Shown here: in pieces, positions 1-9,016 of the stretch
How positions within the stretch are numbered: position 1 is the first letter of the stretch
Layout of the letters: every line of letters starts with the position of its first letter
Origin: an uncultured Verrucomicrobiota bacterium
GTDB taxonomy: Bacteria > Verrucomicrobiota > Kiritimatiellia > CAIVKH01
Direction of reading: 5' to 3'
Assembly: GCA_937872895.1 (NCBI GenBank)
Contig: CALMUP010000031.1
Span: 1 to 49,055, forward strand
DNA length: 49,055 nucleotides
Made by a program: the position numbers and the translations under genes
Notes under the pieces: model-generated
The model's input: only the letters and a program-made list of their open reading frames with translations
What the model was told of the DNA's origin: nothing
Databases searched by the model: none

Positions 1-94
1 TCTGCAAGGAATTGGGAACCACCCGGTCCGCAAGGCGGACCTGGAGGACACGGAGAACACAGAGGAAGAACGCAACCGCGGCAGGGTGAGGTTC

Positions 95-121
95 CTGTAG
101 TTCCGGCGATATTCGCCGGAA
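95..121 (+). repeat. REP-type palindrome, family A (single)
   Basis: CTGTAG is followed by a perfect-stem hairpin, TTCCGGCG-ATATT-CGCCGGAA. It is the same palindrome that heads every unit of the array at 7911-8996. The GTAG tetranucleotide next to a palindrome is the hallmark of REP sequences mobilised by RAYT (TnpA-REP) transposases. Confidence 0.75.
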
Positions 122-210
122 GAAGACTGGGAATGGGATCAACTACGGAATACGCGGAAAACGCGGAAAAGATGTGGTTGAGGCCCACAACAATGACGCG
201 TGCATGCCTC

Positions 211-291
211 CTGTAGGCGGGATCGGTGATCCCGCGGATACGGCGCGGGAGATAGAACCGAAACCACCGGGATCGGCGATCCCGGCTACAG
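211..291. repeat. BIME-like pair of inverted REP palindromes, family B
   Basis: The element starts with CTGTAG and a hairpin around GGGATCGGTGATCCC, and ends with a hairpin around GGGATCGGCGATCCC followed by CTACAG. The ends are inverted, as in the family A units, but the hairpin sequence differs. It therefore looks like a second REP family with the same two-hairpin layout. Confidence 0.65.
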
Positions 292-438
292 GGATCACTA
301 CGAACAGCGCGGAAACCACGAGAAGGGGAAGCAGGCACTGACGTCCCGGCGGTCTGCAAGGAATTGGGAACCACCCGGTCCGCAAGGCGGACCTGGAGGA
401 CACGGAGGAAGAGCGCAACCGCGGCAGGGTGAGCGTTC

Positions 439-465
439 CTGTAGTTCCGGCGATATTCGCCGGAA
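439..465 (+). repeat. REP-type palindrome, family A (second single copy)
   Basis: This is the same CTGTAG plus TTCCGGCG/CGCCGGAA hairpin as at 95-121, inside the second copy of the duplicated block. Confidence 0.7.
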
Positions 466-554
466 GAAGACAGGAAATGGGATCAACTACGGAATACGTA
501 GAAAACGCTGAAAGGGTGTGGTTGAGGCCCACAACGATGACGGGTGCATGCCTC

Positions 555-581
555 CTGTAGGCGGGTTCGGCGATCCCGCGG
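555..581 (+). repeat. REP-type palindrome, family B (single)
   Basis: CTGTAG is followed by GCGGGTTCGGCGATCCCGC, a slightly imperfect hairpin matching the first half of the element at 211-291. No inverted partner with CTACAG follows before the promoter of the next gene. Confidence 0.6.
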
Positions 582-629
582 ATGCGGCGGGGAAATTTCA
601 GGGACAGGTTCTGCCGGATGAACTCGGCC

Positions 630-657
630 TTGCTGCCGTGGCTTTTGTTCCTATAGT
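630..657 (+). promoter_or_regulatory. Sigma70-type promoter for the phoH operon
   Basis: A -35 box TTGCTG (630-635), a 16-base spacer and a -10 box TATAGT (652-657) are visible. A start about 7 bases after the -10 box would fall near 664, only about 5 bases before the GTG start at 669. No Shine-Dalgarno sequence is present, which suggests leaderless translation. Confidence 0.6.
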
Positions 658-668
658 GTAACCATCGT

Positions 669-1648
<980 letters not shown>

Positions 1649-1652
<4 letters not shown>

Positions 1653-2125
1653 TCATCACCGTGGTCAACCGCCAGCGCCGGCTTGCCATACGCGGCGACG
1701 TGTTGCGCGCCTTGGCGGAATCCTTCATGCAACGTGCCGCCGCGATGAAACCGCGGGCCCGCTGGCTTGAACTGACCGTGGTGCTGGTCGGGCACCGGGC
1801 CATGGCCGCATGGAACCAAGCGGCGCTGCGGCACGAGGGCACCACCGACGTCATCACCATGCGCTACCGCAGCCTGCCGGGCGAACCGCGCGGCTGGCGG
1901 GGCGAGATCATCCTCAATGCCGAGCAGGCCGACGAGGAGGGTGCCGGCCGACCGGGAGGCCCGGCGCGCGAACTGGCCCTGTACCTGGCCCACGCCTGCC
2001 AGCATCTGGGCGGGGCGGACGACGGGACGCCGGCCGAACGGCGGGCCATGTCGGTGCGGCAGAACCGCTGGTTGCGATCGCCGGCGGTTGAACCGTTGAT
2101 CCCCCGGTTGCTGCGTATCCGGTAA
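1649..2125 (+). CDS. ybeY: YbeY-type endoribonuclease / 16S rRNA maturation factor
   Basis: YbeY is a single-domain zinc endoribonuclease acting in 16S rRNA 3'-end maturation and ribosome quality control. The 158-aa length is normal. The family blocks TDVIT (66-70) and GEIILNAEQ (85-93) are present, and the metal site reads HACQHLGGADD (115-125). In the canonical site the ligands are His-x3-His-x5-His. Here the first two are H115 and H119, but the third position is Asp125. Asp can bind zinc and related bacteria may share the change, so activity is not excluded. The ATG overlaps the phoH stop by four bases. The call rests on position and motif, and overall conservation is modest. Confidence 0.85.
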
Positions 2126-2128
2126 CCA

Positions 2129-2157
2129 TTGCCGCGGGGGGCGGGACGGCGTATAGT
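2129..2157 (+). promoter_or_regulatory. Promoter for the DUF502-recO pair
   Basis: TTGCCG (2129-2134), a 17-base spacer and TATAGT (2152-2157) form a good sigma70-like promoter just after the ybeY stop. The predicted transcript would begin near 2164, about 13 bases before the chosen ATG. This argues against the longer reading frame that opens with TTG at 2129, inside the -35 box. Confidence 0.6.
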
Positions 2158-2176
2158 CTTCGAAAGCGATCCCCCT

Positions 2177-2884
2177 ATGTTCAAAGCCATTCGCACCAAT
2201 ATCTTCGTCGGCCTCATCCTCGTCACGCCGCTGGTCATCACCGCCTTTGTGGCCAACTGGCTGTTCACGGTGATCACCAACCAGTTCGTCGGACTGTTCC
2301 CGCGCGCCTACCGCGAAAGCGACCTCGAGTTCCTGTTCCGCATCGCCGCGCTGCTGCTGGTCATCGTCGTGCTGTTCTTTGTCGGTTTGCTGGTGCGCAA
2401 CATCCTGGGCCGAAAACTCTACCAGTTTGGCGACCGGGTATTGACCCGCATCCCGGTCATCAATGGCATCTACGTGGCGATCCGGCAGGTCATCGACGCT
2501 TTCCTGACCCAGCGCGAAACGCTGTTCAACCAGGTGGTGTTGATCGAGTATCCACGCAAGGGATTGTTCTCCGTTGGCTTCCTCACGGCCACGGCACCGC
2601 ACTCCTTCCGCAAGCACATTCCCGCCGGGGGCCCGGGCGACGAATTCGTGGCGGTGTTCATCCCGACAACCCCGAATCCGACCTCGGGCTGGATCTGTTT
2701 TGTCCCCAGGGAAGACGTGCATCCCCTGCCCTACTCCAGCGGTGACACGATGAAAATGATTATTTCCGCCGGTGTGGTGTACCCGGAAGATGCCGGGTCG
2801 GCTCCGCCACCTTCGCTGGTCGAGAAGCTGCACAACCTGATCCGCAAGGAATCGGGCAAACCCGACAAGCAATCGTTGCCCTAA
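2177..2884 (+). CDS. DUF502 family membrane protein
   Basis: This is a 235-aa inner-membrane protein of the DUF502 family, whose function is unknown. Two hydrophobic segments are clear: one near residues 8-30 and one around 55-80 (IAALLLVIVVLFFVGLLV). A soluble domain follows, with the family's VFIPTTPNPTSGW block and the PYSSGDTMKMIISAGVV segment near the end. The family often has a short N-terminal cytoplasmic tail, which fits the ATG at 2177 better than the upstream TTG. Its own promoter lies at 2129-2157. The recO gene starts 3 bases after the stop, so the two are probably co-transcribed. Confidence 0.88.
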   Translation: MFKAIRTNIFVGLILVTPLVITAFVANWLFTVITNQFVGLFPRAYRESDLEFLFRIAALLLVIVVLFFVGLLVRNILGRKLYQFGDRVLTRIPVINGIYVAIRQVIDAFLTQRETLFNQVVLIEYPRKGLFSVGFLTATAPHSFRKHIPAGGPGDEFVAVFIPTTPNPTSGWICFVPREDVHPLPYSSGDTMKMIISAGVVYPEDAGSAPPPSLVEKLHNLIRKESGKPDKQSLP

Positions 2885-2887
2885 GCC

Positions 2888-3670
2888 ATGTCCAGCCTCG
2901 CCAAAACCCGGGGCATCCTGCTTCGGCACAGCGCGTATTCGGAAACCTCGCGGGTACTGCACTGGTTCACCGAGGATTTCGGGCGCATCAGCACGGTAGC
3001 CAAGGGGGCGATGCGGCCGCGGAATCCGCTGCTCGGCCAGTGCGACCAGCTCTACACCTGCGAGGTCGTCTTCTACCACCACGAACGCGAGACGGCCTAC
3101 ATCACGCGCGAGGTTACACCGTTGGCGGTGCGGCCGCGGTTGCGCACCGACTGGCGGGCGGCGCTGGGTGGCTTGTACCTGGCCGACCTCGCGGCGCGGG
3201 CCACGCCACCGCACGTCGCCGCGCCGGACGTCTTCCGCCTGCTCCACGATGCGCTTGATGTACTCGGTGACCACGGATGGCGGGCGCCGGTTCCACTCCT
3301 CTTCGAAATCCGGCTGCTCACCCTGCTCGGCCTGGCCCCGCAACTGGATCAATGCGCGGCCTGCGACCGGGAACTCGACGCTGGCTCGTCCGCTCGGTTC
3401 GAGGCAAGGCAGGGCGGGCTGGTCTGTCCGCGGTGCGCGAGTGCGGGGAGCCCGGACGTCATGGCACCCGACGTGCTGGCCATCCTGCGGCATTGGCAGC
3501 GGGCCGAAGGCTGGACCCTCGCCCGCACCGCGCGGTGCCAGAGCCAGCAATTGTCCGCGATGGCCGATGCGCTCGGCCTGTTCATCGCCTACCACCTCGA
3601 CATCCTGCCGAACGGCCGCGCAACCACCCTGGCAACCGTGTTCGCCCCACCACCACGCGTTGCCGCATGA
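2888..3670 (+). CDS. recO: DNA repair protein RecO
   Basis: RecO works with RecR (and RecF) to load RecA on SSB-coated single-stranded DNA during gap repair. The 260-aa product has the N-terminal OB-fold with the usual opening (KTRGILLRHSAYSETSRVL, 6-24). A C4 zinc finger follows, with Cys156-x2-Cys159 and Cys180-x2-Cys183, then a helical C-terminal domain. The ATG lies 3 bases after the DUF502 stop. The four-Cys finger is intact, as in the zinc-binding RecO subgroup. No recF or recR occurs nearby. Confidence 0.92.
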   Translation: MSSLAKTRGILLRHSAYSETSRVLHWFTEDFGRISTVAKGAMRPRNPLLGQCDQLYTCEVVFYHHERETAYITREVTPLAVRPRLRTDWRAALGGLYLADLAARATPPHVAAPDVFRLLHDALDVLGDHGWRAPVPLLFEIRLLTLLGLAPQLDQCAACDRELDAGSSARFEARQGGLVCPRCASAGSPDVMAPDVLAILRHWQRAEGWTLARTARCQSQQLSAMADALGLFIAYHLDILPNGRATTLATVFAPPPRVAA

Positions 3671-3705
3671 CCTCGTTTCGGCATCTCTGCATGCCGAGTT
3701 TCCGC

Positions 3706-3734
3706 TTGAGACAATCCAAACCTGTGCCTAGGCT
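3706..3734 (+). promoter_or_regulatory. Candidate promoter for the membrane protein at 3743
   Basis: TTGAGA (3706-3711), a 17-base spacer and TAGGCT (3729-3734) are visible. A start about 7 bases downstream lands at 3741, practically on the ATG at 3743. No ribosome binding site is seen. This is the same near-leaderless geometry as at 669. Confidence 0.45.
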
Positions 3735-3742
3735 GGAATCTC

Positions 3743-5017
3743 ATGTACCAGTACCGCATCTTCTCGCGTTTGGGGACGCTGACGTGCCGGTTGGGATTGG
3801 CTGCCGTCATCCTGATCGCCTTCTTCTTCTTTATCGAATTGGCCCGGTTGCTCCTGCTGTTGCGCCGTGTACATCCGGCGCTGATGTACGCGGCCGTTGC
3901 AGCATTCGTGATCTGCGGCATCTATGCCGTTTTCCTTCAGATTCAAGCCCGACGCCGCTATCACCTGCGCGCATCGGGCTTCACGTGGCGAGGCAACGCC
4001 TCGCATGCACAGATGAAACAGTACGGGAAATTCCTCGTGGCCTACTGCAGGCGCCTGGCCACGCACCCGCTGCTTTCCGACGAACAAGCCGCGCTGATCG
4101 CCCAGAAGACCCACGACGCCAGCGAGGCCCTGCACCACCACCCGCTCAACGACGATCTCCAGCGCGCCATTGTCCGGTTGCGCGACGAGCTGATCGCCCC
4201 GACCTTCGGCTACCTCGACGAGATCGCCCTCAAGGTGACCCGCAGCAAGGCGCGTGCCGCGATCCAGGACCTCTACCAGCCGCCCTTCCCGGTGATTCCT
4301 CCCCTGGTCGTCTTCTACCACCAGTTCACCCAGGTCTCGGAAATCGTCGACACCTACATCCCGCAACCCACGTTGCGCGAGTACTTCCGGGTCATGCGCG
4401 ATGTCTGGCTGGTCATGACCAAGGGCGATTTCATGCGGTTCGGTCAGCGCCTGTTTTCCGGCATCAGCGCCAACCCGCATGCGCTGGGCCGACCGGGCGA
4501 GGATCTCGGCCAGGCGTTCTCGATCATCTGGCTGACCCATGCGGTCGGCCGCGCGGCTCGCCTGCGCTGCTGCACCGTGCACGACTGGAAGCTGTCAACG
4601 GCGATCGCCGACATGCGGCTGGAGCTCGGTGACTGCCTGGGCATGACGCGCGATACGGTTGTCAACGATGCGTTGCCCATCCTGAAGCGGCGCATCCGTC
4701 AGTATGCCCCCGTGAATGTCGATGGCGGGGCGTACGTCGAGGAGGTGGCGGGCGCCTTCGTGAAATCGGTCGATGCGGTCGTGCTGTCGATCAGCGCCAC
4801 CAACCGCGAACTGCCCGCCGAGCAAACCAGTCCGGGGCTGGTCAGCAGCACCGGAGTCGCGCCGATCCCCGGCGGCAAGCCCCCGGAAACCATCACCGAA
4901 ACCTCGCTGGGCGTCCGCATCAAGCGCCGCCGGCGCCGCCACCGCCGCACCTCCTCGTCCTTTTTTGGGCGCCTGATGCAGCGCATCGTGTACCTGGGCA
5001 AACCGCCCCGACCTTGA
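3743..5017 (+). CDS. Membrane protein of unknown function (possibly DUF697-like)
   Basis: The product has 424 aa. Two hydrophobic segments lie at about residues 18-42 and 46-66, followed by a long mostly helical soluble region. The block PPFPVIPPLVVFYHQFTQVS (about 190-210) with downstream helices recalls DUF697/YcjF-type proteins, but the resemblance is weak and by eye only. The C-terminus carries a strongly basic run (KRRRRRHRRTSSS, about 394-406), suggesting contact with nucleic acid or anionic lipid. The gene sits 72 bases after recO with its own candidate promoter, and 10 bases before the debranching enzyme gene, so the two may be co-transcribed. No function can be assigned. Confidence 0.75.
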   Translation: MYQYRIFSRLGTLTCRLGLAAVILIAFFFFIELARLLLLLRRVHPALMYAAVAAFVICGIYAVFLQIQARRRYHLRASGFTWRGNASHAQMKQYGKFLVAYCRRLATHPLLSDEQAALIAQKTHDASEALHHHPLNDDLQRAIVRLRDELIAPTFGYLDEIALKVTRSKARAAIQDLYQPPFPVIPPLVVFYHQFTQVSEIVDTYIPQPTLREYFRVMRDVWLVMTKGDFMRFGQRLFSGISANPHALGRPGEDLGQAFSIIWLTHAVGRAARLRCCTVHDWKLSTAIADMRLELGDCLGMTRDTVVNDALPILKRRIRQYAPVNVDGGAYVEEVAGAFVKSVDAVVLSISATNRELPAEQTSPGLVSSTGVAPIPGGKPPETITETSLGVRIKRRRRRHRRTSSSFFGRLMQRIVYLGKPPRP

Positions 5018-5027
5018 TCCCTCCACC

Positions 5028-7142
5028 ATGAATTATCGAATCCCGCAGACCATCGAACCCATGACCACCCGCCGCCGCACCTCGACCCTGCTGCCCAGTA
5101 TCCCGATGCCGGTGCCCTACGGGGCCCACGTCGTCGAGAGCGGTGTCCAGTTCACCGTCTTCAGCCGGCACGCGACGCGGGTCTGGCTGATGCTGTTCGA
5201 CCACGCCGACGCCGCGGTACCGAGCCAGGAATTCGAACTGACCCCGCAGCACAACCGCATCGGCGACATCTGGCACATCCACCTCCGCGATGCGCGCGCC
5301 GGTCAGTTCTACCTCTACCGCATGGAGGGCGTGGCCGCACCGGGCCTGAAGAACTACTACGACCCGGAGCAGTGGCTGCTCGATCCCTATGCCCTCGCCG
5401 TGGCCGGCCGCAACCAGTGGGGCGACCGCGGCGCGCTGCAGCAGGGCCGGCATCCGAAGAGCGGCCCCGGCCTGCCCAAGGGCGTGATCATCCGCGACGA
5501 CTTCGACTGGTCGCGCGACGTCTCCCCGAACATCCCGTTGCATGAAACGGTCATCTACGAGACCCACCTGCGCGGCTTCACCGCGCATCCCAGCGCGGGC
5601 GTCGGCGCGCCCGGCACCTACGACGGGTTCAAGGCGAAGATCCCCTACCTGCGCGACATGGGCATCACGGCGGTGGAGTTCCTGCCGCTCCAGGAATTCA
5701 ACGAGATGGAGTACTTCGTCGAGAACGGACGGCGCGCCCACCTGAAGAACTACTGGGGCTACAGCACCCTCGCCTTCTTCGCGCCCAACGCCCGCTACGC
5801 CAGCCGCGGCTCGTACGGCCAGCAGGTCACCGAGTTCAAGGACCTGGTCATCGCGCTCCACCAGGCCGGCATCGAGGTCATCCTCGACGTGGTGTTCAAC
5901 CACACCGCGGAGGGCGGCGACGGCGGCCCGACCTACTCGCACCGCGGCATCGACAACTACATCTACTACATGATGGACAAGAGCGGCCGCCACTACATGA
6001 ACTACAGCGGGTGCGGCAACACGGTGAACAGCAACCACCCCGTCGTGCGCTCGTTCATCATGAACTGCCTGCGCTACTGGGTGCTGCACATGCACGTGGA
6101 CGGCTTCCGCTTCGACCTCGCCTCGATCCTGACCCGCGACAAGAACGGGGAGATCCTGCCGAACCCGCCGATCGTGGAGATGATCGCCGAGGATCCGGCC
6201 CTGCGCGATACGAAGATCATCGCCGAAGCCTGGGACGCCGCCGGGGCCTACCAGGTCGGCGAATTCCCCAGCCAGCACTGGTCGGAATGGAACGGGCGCT
6301 ACCGCGACGACGTGCGCCGCTTCTGGAAGGGCGAACGCGGCATGCTCGGCGCCTTCGCGACCCGCCTCGCCGGCAGCGCCGACCTCTACCAGAAGGACGG
6401 CCAGACGCCGCTGAAGAGCATCAACTTCGTGACCTGCCACGACGGCATGACCCTGCGCGACCTCGTCAGCTACGAGCGGAAGCACAACGACCTCAACAAC
6501 GAGGACAACCGCGACGGCGAGAACCACAACCACAGCATGAACTTCGGCCACGAGGGCCCGACCAACGATCCGGCCATCGAGGCGCTGCGCCTGCGCCAGC
6601 AGAAGAACTTCCTCGCCACCCTGTTCCTCTCGCAGGGCGTGCCGATGATGCTGGCCGGCGACGAGATGTCGCACACCCAGAACGGCAACAACAACGCCTA
6701 TTGCCAGGACAACGAACTGTCGTGGATCGACTGGTCGCGGTGCGACCGCCACCAGGACCTGCTGCACTTCACCCGCAAGGCGATCCACCTGCGCAAACGC
6801 TTTCCGAGCCTGCGCCGCACCTCGTTCTTCCACGGCGGCGACCAGCGCGACATCCGCTGGTTCTCACCCGAGGGCGGCGATCCGGATTGGCACCAAAGCC
6901 TCCGCCTGGCCGCATGGATCGGCGGCTCACACCGGTTGACCGGGGCCGCCGAAGACTGCCCGGACCTGTATGTCGTCTTCAACGCCGACGAACAGCCGTG
7001 CGACGTGCGGCTCCCCGACGCGCCCGGAACCCCCTGGATCCTTGAACTTAGCACCAGCGCCACGCCCCCGCCCTGGAAGGAAACCGGCCGGTCGCTGACC
7101 GTCGAAGGCCGCAGCGTGGCCGTATTCGCCTCGTCGGTTTGA
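5028..7142 (+). CDS. glgX: Glycogen debranching enzyme / isoamylase (GH13_11, GlgX type)
   Basis: This enzyme hydrolyses alpha-1,6 branch points of glycogen or limit dextrins in the cytoplasm. The 704-aa product has an N-terminal CBM48-like domain (about 28-125), a GH13 barrel (about 170-600) and a C-terminal beta domain. The GH13 motifs are DVVFNH (287-292), GFRFDLAS with nucleophile D363, IIAEAWD with acid/base E400, and VTCHDG with D472. The HNDLNNEDNRDG stretch is typical of GlgX and TreX. An alternative start at Met12 (5061) would remove 11 poorly conserved residues. No glycogen synthase or branching enzyme lies in the window. The other alpha-glucan enzyme is at 9360. Confidence 0.92.
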   Translation: MNYRIPQTIEPMTTRRRTSTLLPSIPMPVPYGAHVVESGVQFTVFSRHATRVWLMLFDHADAAVPSQEFELTPQHNRIGDIWHIHLRDARAGQFYLYRMEGVAAPGLKNYYDPEQWLLDPYALAVAGRNQWGDRGALQQGRHPKSGPGLPKGVIIRDDFDWSRDVSPNIPLHETVIYETHLRGFTAHPSAGVGAPGTYDGFKAKIPYLRDMGITAVEFLPLQEFNEMEYFVENGRRAHLKNYWGYSTLAFFAPNARYASRGSYGQQVTEFKDLVIALHQAGIEVILDVVFNHTAEGGDGGPTYSHRGIDNYIYYMMDKSGRHYMNYSGCGNTVNSNHPVVRSFIMNCLRYWVLHMHVDGFRFDLASILTRDKNGEILPNPPIVEMIAEDPALRDTKIIAEAWDAAGAYQVGEFPSQHWSEWNGRYRDDVRRFWKGERGMLGAFATRLAGSADLYQKDGQTPLKSINFVTCHDGMTLRDLVSYERKHNDLNNEDNRDGENHNHSMNFGHEGPTNDPAIEALRLRQQKNFLATLFLSQGVPMMLAGDEMSHTQNGNNNAYCQDNELSWIDWSRCDRHQDLLHFTRKAIHLRKRFPSLRRTSFFHGGDQRDIRWFSPEGGDPDWHQSLRLAAWIGGSHRLTGAAEDCPDLYVVFNADEQPCDVRLPDAPGTPWILELSTSATPPPWKETGRSLTVEGRSVAVFASSV

Positions 7143-7155
7143 ACACCGGATGCCC

Positions 7156-7183
7156 TTGACTGTCTATGAGGGCCGAGTAACGT
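7156..7183 (+). promoter_or_regulatory. Candidate promoter for the zinc peptidase
   Basis: TTGACT (7156-7161), a 16-base spacer and TAACGT (7178-7183) are visible. The -35 box is strong and the -10 box weak. The gene has a Shine-Dalgarno-like GAGG at 7192-7195, six bases before its ATG, so this one appears to have a normal leader. Confidence 0.4.
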
Positions 7184-7201
7184 ACCACAACGAGGTGTAC
7201 C

Positions 7202-7879
7202 ATGTTTATCGATCCACTCTATCTGATGTTTGCCGTCCCGGGCATGATCCTGGCGATGCTGGCGACCATGAAGGTCAAGAGCACGTTCCACAAGTACGCC
7301 CGCTATGCGTCCTCGTCCGGCATGACCGGCGCGGAGGCGGCCCGGCGCGTGTTGCTCGCCGAAGGCGTGACCGACGTGACCATCGAGATGACCCAGGGCT
7401 TCCTGTCGGACCACTACGATCCGCGCTCGAACACGTTGCGGCTCTCGCCCGACGTGTACAACTCGCCGTCGCTGTCCGCCATCGGCGTGGCCTGCCACGA
7501 GGCCGGGCACGCGCTGCAGAAGGCGCATGACTATGCCCCGCTGACCCTGCGCTCGGCCCTCGTGCCGGTGACCAGCTTCGGCAGCCAGTTGGCCATGCCG
7601 GTGTTCATGATCGGCCTGATGGCCCAGCTTCCGTTCCTGATCAACATCGGCATCCTGCTGTTCATCGGCGTGGTCGCGTTTTCGCTGGTGACCCTGCCGG
7701 TGGAATGGGATGCCAGCGCGCGCGCGAAGCGGCTGATGGTCAAGGCGGGTATCGTCTCGGTCCAGGAACAGGAACACGCCGGCAAGGTGCTGAACGCCGC
7801 CTTCCTGACCTACGTGGCCTCGGCCGTCTCGGCGATCCTGACCCTCGCCTACCTGCTGCTGGTCCGCGACCGGCACTGA
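7202..7879 (+). CDS. YugP-type neutral zinc metallopeptidase (membrane)
   Basis: This is a membrane-embedded zinc protease of the Zn_peptidase_2 family (PF04298), whose substrates are unknown. The 225-aa length is usual. An N-terminal hydrophobic segment (about 5-22) precedes a soluble stretch, then HEAGH at 99-103 with the catalytic Glu100. Two or three membrane segments follow (about 125-165). The LPVEWDAS motif (165-172) supplies the likely third ligand, as in homologues reading LPVEFDAS. The start is supported by GAGG six bases upstream. It lies just before the BIME array, which may form its transcript end. Confidence 0.9.
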   Translation: MFIDPLYLMFAVPGMILAMLATMKVKSTFHKYARYASSSGMTGAEAARRVLLAEGVTDVTIEMTQGFLSDHYDPRSNTLRLSPDVYNSPSLSAIGVACHEAGHALQKAHDYAPLTLRSALVPVTSFGSQLAMPVFMIGLMAQLPFLINIGILLFIGVVAFSLVTLPVEWDASARAKRLMVKAGIVSVQEQEHAGKVLNAAFLTYVASAVSAILTLAYLLLVRDRH

Positions 7880-7910
7880 ACCGCGAGATGTCGCGGATGG
7901 CTCCGGCCTC

Positions 7911-8996
7911 CTGTAGTTCCGGCGATATTCGCCGGAAGGAACGATTCAGCAACGTTGCCGCGTTCGACCCGCTCCCCTCCGGCGTATAACGCCGGAGCTA
8001 CAGGAAATCTTCACGGTGATGGCCGACAGACATTCTGTAGTTCCGGCGATATTCGCCGGAAGGGACGACTCACCAGCGTCAACACGTTCCACCCGCTCCT
8101 CTCCGGCGTGTAACGCCGGAGCTACAGCAAATCTTCGCGGTGATGGCCGACAGACGTTCTGTAGTTCCGGCGATATTCGCCGGATGGAACGATTCAGCAA
8201 CGCTACCACGTTCCACCCGTTCCCCTCCGGCGTGTAACGCCGGAGCTACAGGAAATCTTCACGGTGACGGCCGACAGGTATTCTGTAGTTCCGGCGAAAT
8301 TCGCCGGATGGAACGATTCAGCAACGCTACCACGTTCCACCCGCTCCTCTCCGGCGTGTAACGCCGGAGCTACAGCAAATCTTCGCGGTGATGGCCGACA
8401 GACGTTCTGTAGTTCCGGCGATATTCGCCGGATGGAACGATTCAGCAACGCTACCACGTTCCACCCGTTCCCCTCCGGCGTGTAACGCCGGAGCTACAGG
8501 AAATCTTCACGGTGACGGCCGACAGGTATTCTGTAGTTCCGGCGAAATTCGCCGGATGGAACGATTCAGCAACGCTACCACGTTCCACCCGCTCCTCTCC
8601 GGCGTGTAACGCCGGAGCTACAGCAAATCTTCGCGGTGATGGCCGACAGGTATTCTGTAGTTCCGGCGATATTCGCCGGAAGGGACGACTCACCAGCGTC
8701 AACACGTTCCACCCGCTCCTCTCCGGCGTGTAACGCCGGAGCTACAGCAAATCTTCGCGGTGATGGCCGACAGGTATTCTGTAGTTCCGGCGATATTCGC
8801 CGGAAGAGACGACTCACCAGCGTCAACACGTTCCACCCGCTTCCCTCCGGCGTATAACGCCGGAGCTACAGCAAATCTTCGCGGTGATGTCCGACAGACG
8901 TTCTGTCGTTCCGGCGATATTCGCCGGAAGGGACGATTCAGCAACATTGCCGCGTTCGACCCGCTCCCCTCCGGCGTATAACGCCGGAGCTACAGG
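7911..8996. repeat. Tandem array of nine BIME units (paired REP palindromes), period 124 bp
   Basis: Units begin at 7911, 8035, 8159, 8283, 8407, 8531, 8655, 8779 and 8903. Each has a ~93-bp core that opens with CTGTAG and the hairpin TCCGGCGATATTCGCCGGA, and closes with the hairpin TCCGGCGTGTAACGCCGGA and CTACAG. The ends are therefore inverted. A ~31-bp linker (CAAATCTTCGCGGTGATGGC and similar) separates the cores, and the last unit ends at 8996 without a linker. GTAG beside a palindrome is the REP signature, and two inverted REPs make a BIME. Reading frames of about 73 codons occur in every unit only because of the periodicity. The array fills the whole gap between the zinc peptidase and cutA genes and has no other content. 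Confidence 0.92.
8082..8645. repeat. Higher-order 248-bp dimer duplication inside the BIME array
   Basis: By eye the sequence from about 8082 to 8397 is identical to 8330-8645 at an offset of exactly two units. The marker variant GGCGAAATTCGCC replaces GGCGATATTCGCC only in the units starting at 8283 and 8531. The two-unit block was therefore copied as a whole and recently. Confidence 0.8.
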
Positions 8997-9016
8997 GGAG
9001 GTTCCCAATGGAGTCG

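Larger units (their letters stand above)
1..592. repeat. Direct duplication of a ~235-bp non-coding block
   Basis: The block beginning at position 1 (TCTGCAAGGAATTGGGAACC) recurs at 353 and stays alignable to about 592. Copy 2 lacks roughly 9 bases in the GAGAACACAGAGG stretch and has scattered substitutions. Both copies carry a GTAG-type palindrome (95-121 and 439-465) and a second palindrome type (211-237 and 555-581). Between the copies, 238-352 holds another palindrome and sequence with no coding signal. The window begins at or inside copy 1, so more copies may lie to the left. Short frames here are incidental. Confidence 0.85.

Noticed and set aside
143-532. Reverse-strand frames in the first 600 bases
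   Set aside because: They fall in the duplicated REP-bearing block and consist of translated palindromes, with no recognisable protein.
3277-4632. Forward frame of 451 codons overlapping recO and the next gene
   Set aside because: It is out of frame with two well-supported genes, has Arg/Pro/Gly-rich composition typical of a shadow frame, and has no domain.
7911-8996. CRISPR array
   Set aside because: The repeated part is about 93 bp with two hairpins, and the 31-bp linkers are also conserved, so there are no unique spacers. No cas gene is present.
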